Origin: Patiria miniata
Taxonomy: Eukaryota; Echinodermata; Asteroidea; Valvatida; Asterinidae
NCBI RefSeq assembly: GCF_015706575.1
Contig: NW_024037076.1
Coordinates: 22,262,898 to 22,326,897, forward strand
Reading direction: 5' to 3'
DNA length: 64,000 bases
Position 1 is the stretch's first letter, and each line of letters starts with the position of its first letter. The translations under genes and the position numbers were made by a program. This document shows positions 1-10,955 of this stretch, in pieces. The notes under the pieces are model-generated. The model was given only the letters and a program-made list of their open reading frames with translations, had not been told where the DNA came from and ran no database searches.

Positions 1-243
1 TGGGCCAGGGCCAAATACGCACAATGAACCATTTGCCGTTTGGCCGTGTTCGGAAATGCGAGTACTGGTACTCGTACTCAGAAGTATAAGTACTCGTACT
101 CATACTCGTACTCGGAAGTACAAGTACTCGTACTCGGAGACCGGTTCTTGTACTTGGAGGTACAAGTACTCATACTCGTACTCAGCAACCTAAGTACTCG
201 GCAGTACTTGGTACTCGGAAAAAAGTACTCGACTACAACACTG
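1..243 (+). mobile_element. Right part of a hAT-like element with TACTCG repeats
   Basis: Matches the right half of the complete copy at 19522-20125: the block from GGGCCAGGGCCAA through repeated TACTCG units to the end AAGTACTCGACTACAACACTG. The left half lies outside the window. Non-coding; the 105-codon frame across it is just the tandem repeat. Confidence 0.8.
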
Positions 244-376
244 TCAGAAAGTGCTGCCTTTTTCAGATATCAATTTTTCGTGAAATTTCAAGATTCGTTT
301 GCACATGTTTGCGTATCAAAATTTCAACATGAAATTTCACGAAAATCAGACATCTGAAAAAGGCAGCACTTTCTGA
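244..376. repeat. Foldback repeat, 25-bp arms
   Basis: Arms 244-268 and 352-376 are exact inverse copies (TCAGAAAGTGCTGCC and on), with a second inner pair around GTGAAATTT. The right arm runs straight into the repeat family A sequence that follows. Confidence 0.75.
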
Positions 377-553
377 TTTGCCTTTAAAGAGGGTGAGTAT
401 GTTTCTAAAGCAAAAATAAACTACAAACTAAGTCTAATTTACTCTAAATGTGAAAATCAAAATTTGACAAAGTTCGACATGTTTTTGTACATGGTGGAAG
501 TGTGGCCTTTATTTACGGAGGTAGTCCAGTAAATTGGCCACATTTATGGGGCT
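355..553 (+). repeat. Repeat family A, right end
   Basis: AAAGAGGGTGAGTATG through GTCCAGTAAATTGGCC to TTTATGGGGCT. The same segment occurs at 33109-33272 and 59390-59557, and inverted at 58825-58985. It is the terminal part of a TIR element, complete at 58825-59557. Confidence 0.75.
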
Positions 554-577
554 AGAAATGAAAGGTGTGCCAAGGCT

Positions 578-622
578 AGACCCGTGAACGTGGCGTTGTA
601 TACAAGCCACGTTCACGGGTCT
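578..622. repeat. Near-perfect palindrome AGACCCGTGAACGTGGC
   Basis: Two head-to-head copies of AGACCCGTGAACGTGGC separated by a few bases. The same motif forms the ends of the element 61998-63471 and appears, changed, at 59688, so this may be an element reduced to its two ends. The DNA from 623 to 1038 shows only a run of Gs near 887 and no gene. Confidence 0.7.
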
Positions 623-1038
623 ATGCCAAGGCATGCAAGGCAAGGCAGGCTAGTGCCGGCCCGGCCCATTGGTCAACCGGTAGCGATTTTTTCCCTAAAC
701 GACATCCGCAAATGATATGGGATACCGGATGTACGCTATGACGTTTTAGTCTGGACTTCTCTTTTTAAAAAAAAGGAGAAAACATATCAAACATTGTCAA
801 ATTTGGACGTTAGGCCCTATTTCCTTTAAAAACAAAGGTAAACAAAAATCACCCCGGCATAAGCCTCAGATTAGACTAGAAAAAAAGGGGGGGGGGAGAG
901 AAGGTGATACGAAGCCATACCGCGAGGGTTGCTCACGTCACAGTACAAAATCACGACCTTCTGACCTTATAATCAAGTTATCGAACTGCTCAACAAATCC
1001 TGGAAATTCGGTGCTGGGGCGCTGTTCCCTAACGTGGC

Positions 1039-2298
1039 CAGGGTGACCGTAAGGTCAGAGCCAAATTCTGCTAAATGCATATCAAAAATCTGTCAGATTT
1101 ATCAAAAATCTGCCAAATTCCCCAATATTACTCGAAATACACTATGATATAAACACTTAAAATCACATGCAGATTGGGTAATCTTTACTTTTAGGACACC
1201 TCTATTTTTTTCAAGTTCTGTTCAAAACTGACTTTTGCAGATGACTGTCCAGTACCAAAGGGACTTTTGCAGGCTAAAGCAGTCTTTTTTCTTCATATAA
1301 ACTCATGTTAGTTGTAGTTTTGAAAGCACTTTCGAAGAAACTGTGACTTTCCTACCTTTTTTCGCAGTCAAACGTGCATGATGTAGTTCTCACACGCGTG
1401 AAAAGCCCTACATAATGAAAGCCCGATGCTGATTGGCTGCTAAAAAAAATAATTAGTCTGGTTCCCAGACCAAAAGATTCTGACTACTCCTGAATCTTTT
1501 GGTCTGGGAAAATAAATAAGTTAGTCTGGTTCTCAGACCAAAAGATTCTGACTATTTTTGAATCTTTTGGTCTGGGAACCAGACTAAAAATAAATAAGAT
1601 GTTTATCTTTTATCAGTTAATCAGCATCGAGCTTTCATCGCATCGAGCTTTTACGTTTGCCATCTTGGTTTTTGAGTCTGTTTTCTGGTTGTCATCGTCG
1701 TCTTTTACCCCTGAATTTCCCTCATAAATCAAAGCCCTGCCCTCTTTCCACAAAATTAAACCTGCTGATATTCAAGAAGGTGTCATTAATTGCCATTTGT
1801 TCAGATGTGCCAAGAAGTATCAGAATGTCAATTTTGAGTGTCATTTAGTCAACTGTTTTGGTGAGTCTTTCCCTTCCTATAAAGGAACGGGGTCCTAAAA
1901 GTAAGGATTTCCGCAGATTGGTAGTGTTGCCTTAATTAAGATTCAAGTTACATAATAAACAATCTAGTCACATAAAGATGTTGTGAAATTATTGGTAAAT
2001 TTCGGGCAAAACGCTGATCCGGTCACGAGGAAGTCGGCCGTTACCCAGTGAACCTCATCACCTAGACCAGCCAACCTGTCCAATTATGCAAGGGTTTGTT
2101 TGAAAGGATTGAAGCTTTTTTAAAACAAATGTACACTTTTTTGTTCAAATTTGCTGTTTTTCTTTCAAATAACCATTTTTGCAGAATTCTGACAGAAATC
2201 TGCCAAAAAAATCCGTTCTGTCAAATTTTCTGTCAAACTCGTTTTTCAACAAAAGTTCTGTCAAAGTTAGCCGATAATCGGCTAAAACGGTCACCCTG
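1039..2298. mobile_element. hAT-like non-autonomous element with exact 8-bp target duplication
   Basis: Ends CAGGGTGACCGT and ACGGTCACCCTG are inverted; the flanks 1031-1038 and 2299-2306 are both AACGTGGC. An 8-bp duplication and CAG...CTG ends are hallmarks of the hAT superfamily. No transposase frame is seen. The target is the terminal sequence of repeat family B (CCCTAACGTGGCGCACTT). It contains the double foldback at 1453-1587. Confidence 0.85.
1453..1587. repeat. Double foldback, AGTCTGGTTCCCAGACCAAAAG family
   Basis: Two successive inverted pairs built from AGTCTGGTTCCCAGACC, AAAAGATTCTGACTA and their complements. A related short element with ends TAGTCTGGTTCCC and GGGAACCAGTCTA lies at 27704-27786. 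Confidence 0.7.
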
Positions 2299-2497
2299 AA
2301 CGTGGCGCACTTCATTAACTGCGCCTGCTGGCCCAGCAGGCCGCGCCGACGTCGCGACGCATAATATTGGCGTCGGTCATTGCCATTTGCATACATAGGA
2401 TGCAACCTCGTGCCCCGTGGGTACGATCTTGCAGCGCCATGTTGTTTCCCATCATGCCTTGCGCGATCGTAACCCCTGGAATTGTGTAATTTAAACT

Positions 2498-2559
2498 GGC
2501 CAAAATCATTGATCTCCATATACACAGTCTGTGTATATATGGAGATCAAATCAATGGCC
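2498..2559. repeat. Hairpin, about 28-bp arms
   Basis: GGCCAAAATCATTGATCTCC and its inverse, meeting at ACACAGTCTGTGT. Small mismatches only. Neighbouring DNA 2307-2915 shows nothing else I can name. Confidence 0.65.
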
Positions 2560-2915
2560 AAAATACGGCACATTATAATTAGGGTGCAGTTTATCCGTTT
2601 TACGTGCCGACGCCATATCTTTAAAACGTTAAAAGTTGTGATTTTGAAGAATCAATCCTAGTTTCAAACACAACGTTTGGACGTTGTGTTAATTAGCAAA
2701 GATTTGTATATATGATGTACGTACCCCTTTCGTGCCTTTACAACCACAGATACAGGGGTTTTTTTTAGCGGCTGACATAATCCATATCGTACAGGCATCG
2801 CGACTTTTGAATCATAATTTTTTTTTTCGTACGTGACGTTACGTGCAAAGCACGCGAGCGCATTATGGCGCTCCCGGCGTGCAATCTTCGAAATGCGCGC
2901 GCAGTACGCTGCGAA

Positions 2916-3070
2916 TAGACCCCTTGCAGACGCGTTCGATAATCGACGCGCGAAGGCGCGCGACGCCATGTTGTGGGACAGGCGTATATCTATCCACGCA
3001 CATTTTGTCCCATAACATGGCGTCGCTCACCTTAGCGCGTCAATTATCGAACGCGTCTGCAAGCGGTCTA
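2916..3070. repeat. Inverted repeat, about 60-bp arms
   Basis: TAGACCCCTTGCAGACGCG to CGCCATGTTGTGGGACA on the left is matched in reverse by TTTGTCCCATAACATGGCG to GCGTCTGCAAGCGGTCTA on the right, with moderate mismatch. CpG-rich against AT-rich surroundings, so probably a small inserted foldback element. Confidence 0.6.
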
Positions 3071-4307
3071 TAGCCATTCGGTGTCATTTACGTCATCATC
3101 ACAGCCAGGGGTTAGTGTAAGGAACGAGCACGCGCCCCTGGAGTCGAGGCTGCATAGGCTGGGACTCCGTATTATCGCGGTACTTATAACGCGGAGTCGT
3201 TCAGAATAGAGATTGCCCACAAACCTTCCCGAATTGTACTGTCTTTTGTGTTGTTTTTAACTCTTTCTTTTTCAAAGTGTTTATTCCGTGTATGTACGAT
3301 GCCAGTACAAATAGACATGTTCGGAGTGTGCAAACGGCGGGAAGTGGTTTTTATATTAAATGATCTCAATTTTGTTCCATAGTTAAATGTTTGACCAAAA
3401 CATCCCCTGAATAAAGTCTGATATTTCCCCTGTACCGTTCAAGTTGACAAAAGACTATATGCCTGCAGGAATATTTTCTTAAGAGTTATAAGACCATAGG
3501 CGAAGCCAGGGGGGGGGATTTACCCCCCCCCCCCCAATATTTTGTAAAGACTGACTACCTTTTCTGGTAGCGCCAGTATCACAACTCGATCGATACACTT
3601 ATGCTAATTTATTCTTACGTCACCACAAGTCAGGTACGTCGCAGAACTCATAAATATTATGCTGCTACAAGTGGAGAGCGGGTATAGGGGAAGGGGTTCG
3701 CATCGAAATCGGTCATGAACAGACTTTCGCCCGGAATGATAACCATCAATAAGTTGTGTTTAACAATCGCATTCGGTTGTACTAATTGGGTTCGGTTTGT
3801 ATGTATAGTTGGTGTAAAATGTGTCTAATAGCATGCCTAAAGTTTGTGTACGAACAACGGATTGTTCTCGGCGGGTATACAAGGCATTTTAGTCGACAGG
3901 CAACGTGCGTTTAAAAACAATACGAATAGATATAGGGGAGCCCTCGCTCTTGAAATGCCGGACCAATGTTAAATTTATTAATTGTATCAATCGATGACAA
4001 ATGTGGGGGGGGTGGGGGGGGGGTTCGTGCACCCGCTTTGTATATTGGGCAGATGATTCGGGTCCAATTTAGCATTCTACTGAGAAGTAGGTAAAAGAAG
4101 GAATGCTTTATCATGAACGCTGGCATTAATCGTTATTTAATTTGTTTATTCATTTATCTTTTTATTCTTTTCCTTTTTCACAACCATATATAAGTTACCA
4201 TGTTTACAAACCCCTTGTTAATATTTAATAATATAGTTATTGAAATAAATAATTTATTTTCAATTAATGGAAATTTGGATCTGTAATATGAAAATCCTAC
4301 TTGAAAT
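3071..4307. other. Intergenic stretch without a recognised gene
   Basis: Holds one G-run/C-run pair at about 3509-3535 followed by CCAATATTTTG, a motif also found at 38400-38425, and a second pair of G-runs near 4003-4022. The rest is AT-rich with short frames I do not believe. Confidence 0.5.
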
Positions 4308-4641
4308 CAGTGGCGCACCCAAGGGGGGGGGGGGGGGCTCGGGGGGCTTGAGCACCCCCCAAGATGTTGGTTTTTTTTTTTATTATTCCCACATTTTGAC
4401 CTTGGTGATAGGTAGGCCTATGTGGCCTATTTTTGAGCAGTTTTATAGGGGTAAAAGTGGCGCCACCCGCGTCAGGCCCCCCCCCCCCCAAAAAAAAAAA
4501 ACCAATTTTTTTTCTGCGTTCAAAAATCTTGGGCAAGATTATTTCTAAAATTTTGAACTTCTCTAAAAATTTAAACAAAAAAATGTGAGCCGCCCCGCGC
4601 CCCCCCCCCCCCCCCAGCCTAATCCTGGGTGCGCCACCGTG
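4308..4641. mobile_element. hAT-like short element with poly-G/poly-C interior
   Basis: Left end CAGTGGCGCACCCAAGG followed at once by a G-run; right end a C-run, then CCTGGGTGCGCCACCGTG. Flanks CTTGAAAT (4300-4307) and CTTGAAAC (4642-4649) are an 8-bp duplication with one difference. Interior GACCTTGGTGATAGG to TGGGCAAGATT recurs at 13781-13975. Non-coding. Confidence 0.75.
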
Positions 4642-5413
4642 CTTGAAACAATTGTCCGGTCCCTTACTAAAAAAAAATTATCTCCGCGGTTTCAATTACT
4701 TCAATATATATGCATCCGAGGACTTCGTAGCGCCATAACCACAAAATTCCTTGGAGATGCAAATGATTCAGTGATCATTTACCTTTGTGTAAGGGAAAGT
4801 TGACCTTGCTTGTCTCAAAGTTTCCACAGTGAACAATAAATTAACTGTGTGAAGCTGAAACTGTCCACATATGCAGAAACGTTGGGTAATTTCGGTGCCA
4901 AGAGGGTTCAGTTCAGTTCAGTTTATTTCCACAGTACCAAAACAATATCAATGATAATTACAATGACAATCTTATAGAAAACAGCAGAAAAACATATTGA
5001 ATAAAGTCGAAGGTAAGCAAACAATAAGTAAGAAAGATAATGTGGAGGGGCCCATAAAGAAGCAGAGCTTGTAAGAAATGGGCACCTGAGCAAGTGCGTG
5101 TGCATTGAGCCGGATAATGAGATTTTGTTTTTGTTAATTTGTTTTTTTTGTTTAGTTTTGGAAGAAAACAATTGTACAAGAAAAGTAGAAACCAAGTGTG
5201 CGAGTAAACGAGTGCAAGAAAATGAGTACTCGTAATCGGACCCGTACATCAGAATATGAATGACCAGGCTCAATGCACATGCACCATAAAAATGAAACAC
5301 AAAACTCTCTTAATTAAACTTACAACGGACGGAAACAAACAAATATGACTGATACAACTACGACAACGACAGGTCAGCAATGTACAAGTATATAAAAAAA
5401 TTGAAACCTCAAT

Positions 5414-5671
5414 TTAGCAGTAGGATTCCAACAAAGTGGACTTAAATATGCGTTTAAATACAGACAGATTTTTAGAAGTTTGGAGTTGATCATTTAGCGA
5501 ATTCCAAAGCTTGGGTCCCTCGTATTTGACTGTGTTATGTGCAAGAGAAGTACGAGTATAAGGCACATGAAAGCTGGAGGCTTGACGAGTAAAGTGAGAA
5601 TGAATGTCACGATTGTGGGTAAATATACTTTTAATTGAAGATGGTAGAGTATTACGGGTAGATTGATACAT
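5414..5671 (-). pseudogene. LINE ORF2 C-terminal part
   Basis: MYQSTRNTLPSSIKSIF to YEGPKLWNSLNDQLQ and KRIFKSTLLESYC, ending in a stop. This is the standard C-terminal region of CR1/L2-like LINE proteins. A neighbouring frame (5763-5494) holds the preceding residues. Confidence 0.75.
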
Positions 5672-6077
5672 GAGGGACCCAAGCTGATGGTAATAAATAT
5701 CTTTAACTTTAAGAGTTTTATGTTTACAAAAGAAGGGATTTGTATGTGAGTTAAAGTCGGCATAATTAATAATACGTAATGCCTTCTTTTGAAGAAGTAA
5801 CAGCCTGTTCAGTTTAGTGACCGAACTGGCCCCCCAGGCAAGTGTTCCATAATTAAGGTATAACTAGATTAATGAGTTATATAAAGAATCTAGAACACTT
5901 TTTGGAACAAAGTATTTGATCTTATTAATTACACCAGTATTTCTAGAAACTAATTTACTTAGATGGTCAATGTGATTATTCCATTTTAATCCAGAGTCAA
6001 TAAGCAAACCCAGAAATTTACAGCAATCGTTTTTTTTGGATAACGGTGTTAAGAATTTTAACTTCACATTTTTACTT

Positions 6078-6776
6078 TTACTTTGCAATATTAAGAGATA
6101 GCTTATTGACATTGAACCAATTAGCAACAGATATAAGTTCATTGTTCACCTTGTTGATCAGATAGTTAAGGTTACTATGAGAACAGAATATATTAGAATC
6201 ATCAGCAAACAATATAAAAGAAAGTTCCTCAGAGGATTGTGTAAAATCATTAATGTATATTAAAAAAAAAAGGAAGGGTCCCAATATTGATCCTTGGGGT
6301 ATGCCATGTGTGAGAAATCTAGAATTTGAATTACATGTAGTACCGTCGATAGATACATATTGGGATCTGTTTGAAAGATAACAATTAAACAACTGAAGAG
6401 AAGTTCCTCGTATTCCATAGTGAGAAAGCTTATACAATAAGATGTCATGGTCAATTGTATCAAAAGCCTTTGAGAGATCAAGAAATATTCCTAGTGTATG
6501 CTTAGAGTCATCAATTGCTTTTGAAACCTTATCAATAAAATCTAAAAGGGCATGAGAAGTTGAATGTTTGCTACGAAATCCATATTGCGATTTTGACAAA
6601 ATATTAAATTTATCCAAGAATTTGATAGTGCGTGCATATACACATTTTTCAAAAATCTTAGAAAAATACGACAGTAGTGATATAGGTCTATTGTTGTTCA
6701 CACAGTTGGGATCACCCTTTTTAAAAACTGGGATAACTTTAGCAATTTTCAATTGAGAAGGTACAATACCAGTCAA
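6078..6776 (-). pseudogene. LINE reverse transcriptase core
   Basis: 232 codons open: PSQLKIAKVIPVFKKGD, NNRPISLLSYFSKIFEK, YGFRSKHST, LDLSKAFDTIDHDIL, GIPQGSILGPFLFF and FADDSNIF. These are RT motifs 0-5 in order; the active site reads FADDS where most relatives have FADDT, both aspartates being kept. The thumb region follows in another frame at 6142-5864 (KKNDCCKFLGLLIDSGLKW). Confidence 0.9.
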
Positions 6777-7606
6777 AAAAGAAGCATTGATTATATGTGT
6801 CAGTGGTTCACATAATTATGGCTAAAATAGAATGTTTAATAATAAGCGTGTTAATTGAATCATGTCCAGAACTTTGTTTATTTTCTAGGTTGTTAACAAT
6901 GTCAATCACTTCATATTTGGTTACTGGAGTTAAAAATAATGATTTATCATTTTGATTAGACAAGTACTCTTTAAAACCACGGGAGGACTGTGCTGGTGGG
7001 ATATTACTAGCAAGATTGGGACCGATGTTGGTAAAATAATCATTGAAACAATCAGCAATTTCATTAGGATTGGAAACTAAATTCCCCTCTGAAATAATAC
7101 TTCTAATAGTTTTAGAAGATTTCTGTTTATTTAAAATTGAATTTATAACCTTCCAAGTGTTCCGCGCGTATACTGTTTTTTTTTTCTTTTTCGAACTGGT
7201 GAGTATAATACATTTTCTTAGAAGCTCGTAAAATGCTTGTAAGTTTGTTTTTGTATTGAGTATACTTAAATTTAGATAAGATTGTAGGATTAGACAAATA
7301 TTGACGGTACATTTTGTTTTTCTTATTAATTGATTTAATGAATGAACTATTTATCCATGGTGTATTTGATGATTTTTGGCGACTAAATTTGTGTTTTGGG
7401 GACTTGGGTGGAATGTCTTTATCATAAAAATAGTTAAATCTTTCCATAAAGGTATTGAATGCGACTTCTGGATTATTGCAACAGAAAACATCATCCCACT
7501 TAAGACCAAGTAGGTCCTCATTACATTTTTGAAGATTAATTTCAGAGAAATTGCGATTACAAGATGGATTATGATTGATATCATTAGAAACATTAGAATT
7601 TGGGGA

Positions 7607-8448
7607 CTAAATGTACATAAAGATTGGTAAATGATCGGTGATATCAGACAATAAGATACCAGATTTAGGACAAGGCAATATATTACAAAATATGTTGTCT
7701 ATAAGGGTAGCAGAGGTATCAGTGATACGGGTAGGCTTATCAATTAATGGGAGAAAAGAAAGGCTCGTTAATAAATCAATAAGGAACTGGGAACTAGAAC
7801 TTGTATAATTGAGCAGGTTAATGTTAAAATCGCCAGAGATAATACAAGGTTTGTTTATGCAAGAGCAAATATGTTCAAAAGTGGTCATAAACTCACCATG
7901 AATAGAAGGGGCTTTGTACACAACACCTACAATAATATTTTTTGATTTGCCATTAGAAATTTCCACAAATAATGATTCCAGTGTGTCATCTGAAATATTA
8001 AGGTCCTCTCTAGCTATAACATTCAATTCACTGGAGATATATAGTGCAACTCCACCCCCAGGTTTAGCACCGTGTTTATGATGAGATCATACCCAGGCAA
8101 GGAATCATAACTGTGAGGAGCGGTTTTTAGCCAAGTTTCCGAGAGCGCAATAATGGAAAATTTATATTTTATTGAATTCAGAAGAATTTTGAGGTTTTCA
8201 CACAAAAATTGGAGGCTCCTAATGTTAATATGTAACACGGAAACAGATTGATTATTTGTTATCTTGGGAAACTGTTCAATAGAGTAGTAATTAGAATTAT
8301 TGGATAAACTGAACAGGTTGTTGGTATTAAAATCATCTTCATCAATTAAAGAATTAGGGGTAACAGTATCTTGGTGAAGGTTGAAGACTGTTGCTGACCT
8401 GTAAACTACATACAATACACAACAATAACAAGGACTAAAACAATTCAC
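7607..8448 (-). pseudogene. LINE endonuclease domain, frameshifted
   Basis: Residues VLHINIRSL, IIALSETWLK and GYDLI in one frame, then (after a shift near 8085) GGGVALYISS, VVYKAP, ISGDFNINLL and SDITDHLPIF in another. SETW, GDFN and SDHxP-like motifs are the catalytic signposts of the EEP endonuclease that nicks the target DNA. A stop near 7607 separates it from the linker, which continues in the same frame. Confidence 0.8.
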
Positions 8449-8450
8449 AT

Positions 8451-9104
8451 ATTATCACACTAGTTATAAATAGATTCATGAGGTACGCAAGTTAGGCAAA
8501 AAAAAAATAAATAAGTCGGTCTCTGGCAGCGCGCGCGTCGATTTTAATCATGCGCGTCAATCTTCTTTTGTTCCAAAATGTTCCGCGGTAGCTCCGACAG
8601 CGCCCTCTATTGCCGTTCCTCCTCAATTTAGTTTACCAAAGAGCACCAAGGAAAGGGAAATTGCACCAAGGCAAATGATCGAGAGCACCAAGGCAGATTA
8701 TGGAGGACACCAATGTACATGAGGGCACCAAAAAAGCAAAATAGTATCCCACCTTGTCTGTACAATCCAAGCTTGGGAAAAAAAAAAAAAAAAAAAAAAA
8801 GCCGCGTTGCCGCGTCAATTCCAGAACTTTGGTCTGACCAGAGACAGAATATATATTTCTTTTTTGGCCTTATAGTTAATAAACAAATTGACACACATCA
8901 ACACTGCTGACGTAGATTAAAGGACGAGTATCAACTGAGCTGAGATAATAGTCTCCAGAATGCACAAAATTGTAGTGTCGGCCCACAAGTTACATATTTA
9001 ATGTTGTACCTTTTTTCTGGAATTCGAACTATTATTTGCAGAATCAGTTTGATACTTGTCTTAGTTTAGTTTTGACCACCAATTGAAAATTATTTTCAGT
9101 AGGC
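8451..9104. other. Non-coding stretch with AGCACCAAGG repeats and an A-run
   Basis: Between 8635 and 8735 the motif GCACCAA(GG) recurs six times at 18-25 base spacing. An uninterrupted run of 23 A lies at 8778-8800. No gene recognised. Confidence 0.5.
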
Positions 9105-9710
9105 TAGAAATCCATTTTCAGTTTTAGATCAATCAGAGCGTGTGACTGATGGAGGAGTGTATTTCTGACCATTAATATGAGGTGACCACTCCGAAACACG
9201 GGTTTCTTGCCTGCTTGGTATGCCTTTTTCATCACCTCTCTCAGGCCTCTTTTCGTAGCGACATCAGCTTGGCGGTAGGTCCTGTAGCATGAAGATCCCA
9301 GCTTTGGATAGGGCTGCTTTGCCACGCTGCAACACTGCTTGTCGTTCAGGCCGATATATGAACTTGGCTAATATGTGCCGAGGCTTGTCGTGCTTCTCTG
9401 TTGGTGTTTTGAGGATGCGTCCAGAGCGATGGGCATTTTCGATCTCCGGTTCAAGATTACACTTCTCAGCCAGGATTTCTTTTATTTTTTCATTTGGGTA
9501 TTCAGGAGGTTCGTTCTCGAGTTCTGGAATACCTCCAAATCGGAGGTTGTAACTCCTTGAATATCGCTCCAGATTCAGGTTGGATTCCTCTAAGTGAAGA
9601 AGTTTACATTTTGCTGACTCCAGTTGGGACGATGTTTCACTGAGGTTGGCCGAGAGTGTCGAGTTAAGTTTTTGAATGTCCTCAACAGCTTGGGTTGGTG
9701 GTATTACCAA
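9105..9710 (-). pseudogene. LINE ORF1 fragment (L1-type RNA-binding protein)
   Basis: Coding on the minus strand: coiled-coil-like QKLNSTLSANLSETSSQLES, then LERYSRSYNLRFGGIPE, the start of the RRM domain of L1-type ORF1 proteins, then ILAKFIYRPERQAVLQRGK. After a frame change near 9285 it continues YRQADVATKRGLREVMKKA and KPVFRSGHLIL. In L1-type elements this protein forms trimers that coat the element RNA. No matching ORF2 is nearby, so it is an orphan fragment. Confidence 0.75.
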
Positions 9711-10833
9711 AATAATTACCATAGTTTTTTTATAATCGGGGAAAACGTATGGGCCCACCATGCAAATGCTTAAACGGTGCATTATTAGGAGTAACGTATC
9801 GCGAATCTCCCAAACTTTGGTGCTCGCATTTAAGCCCCCCCCCCCCCCAAATAAAACATCTTCCAACATAGGGGGCGCTCTTCAAAACTGATGATTATAT
9901 GCTAACTATGCATTAAGTGCCCCTGTGCCCCTTTTCAGGGCGTATTGTACGGGTTTTGGGGGCTTTGTTTTCATATTCCTCGTTTATATCAAAACTATCT
10001 ATACCATTATTAGGAAATGGTTACTTCTAAGAAATAGAAAGAAACTTGAAGGGCATTTTTTTTCTCGCAGGGGTACTTTTATGCTCGAGGCGAGGGGGCA
10101 CATTTATGGCCGCAAAAGGGGCACTTGGGAAAATCTGGGGGGGGGGGGGGCAAATGCCCCCCCCCCCCGGTTCCGCCGCCCCTGACTCGAGTTGTGATAC
10201 TGGAGCTACCTACCGCCTTTTTCCACTCAACTGCCCTTTTTTCAACGTGCTTACCCCCAATATTTTTAAAGAGTGCCCTTTTTTTTACGAAGTGCCCTTT
10301 TTTTCTTAACAAGTGCCCTTTTCAAAAAAGATGTGGTGACCTTTTTTGTGGCATCTGCCATTTTGGGTGCCTTTTTCAGAAGTTCTCACAGTATCGCCCT
10401 GAAAAGCACCATATATTGGCCCCGTTGTGTGCAAAATTGTCGGTTTTGAACAGCACCCCCATCTACAGATGGTACCAGCCCCCCCCCCCCCCCCCCTTGA
10501 TTTTACGGAGGCCAAGTGTCCGGAGATAACAACCTGTCTACATTTCACAACGGATGTGCAAGTGCCCTTTTCAAAAATAAACCCCCCCCCCCAATAAAAA
10601 TGACCGTGCTACGCCCCTGGTTAAGACCAAAGACCCAGCACGGCCCTCTCCCGAAAGGAAAACAAACATCACTGAGACAAGTCTACTGATTGGCGATTGG
10701 GGGCGCCATTCACTTTACACGTGTGTGCCGTTTTATTATTTTTTTTAACGCGCTGTCCTTATTTTGATCCCGTAAAAGTGTTTACGAATTCGCGGTGGAA
10801 ATATCGTCCTTCAACTTCATTTTGTGTTTGCAG
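9711..10833. repeat. Composite of poly-G/poly-C repeats (family C)
   Basis: Long C-runs or G-runs at 9836-9849, 10138-10170, 10479-10497 and 10580-10592. The part 10215-10475 (AAGTGCCCTTTT, GGGTGCCTTTTTC, AAAAGCACCATATA, TTTTGAACAGC) recurs at 38410-38510 plus 39545-39715, where another element has split it. All frames through the C-runs are artefacts of low complexity. Confidence 0.6.
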
Positions 10834-10955
10834 CAGTAGAATGGGAACCAGACAATGGAATTTTCATTGACAGAGCACCATTAGCGAAAAAGATTGATGA
10901 TAAATTAAAAGGAAAACAGGATTGCGGATGTACCTTCGAGTTCGTGCTAAAATGA
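10834..10955 (+). CDS. Exon-like segment of unknown gene (possible last exon)
   Basis: A splice-acceptor-like TTTGTGTTTGCAG ends at 10833. In one frame the following DNA reads 39 codons from 10836, beginning VEWEPDNGIFIDRAPLAKK and ending CTFEFVLK before TGA at 10953-10955. The composition (charged, balanced, not repeat-like) is more gene-like than its neighbours. I do not recognise the protein and find no matching upstream exon, so it may be a real terminal exon, a gene fragment, or an accident. The reverse frame over the same place is judged a shadow. Confidence 0.35.

Larger units (their letters stand above)
4906..8450 (-). mobile_element. LINE of the CR1/L2/Jockey group, full endonuclease-RT order, broken
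   Basis: Minus-strand non-LTR retrotransposon. From 5' to 3': apurinic endonuclease (about 8350-7610), linker (PWINSSFIKSINKKNKMYRQ, near 7350), reverse transcriptase (about 6800-6080) and a C-terminal part (5671-5414) of the SLAHNTVKYEGPKLWN type. At the 3' end lies a (TGAAC)n tail, seen on the plus strand as GTTCAGTTCAGTTCAG at 4906-4921, as usual for this group. The reading frame changes several times and has at least one in-frame stop, so the copy is dead. No upstream ORF1 is seen; the 5' end is uncertain. Confidence 0.85.

Noticed and set aside
40-357. 105-codon frame with SYSYSY
   Set aside because: Translation of the TACTCG tandem repeat.
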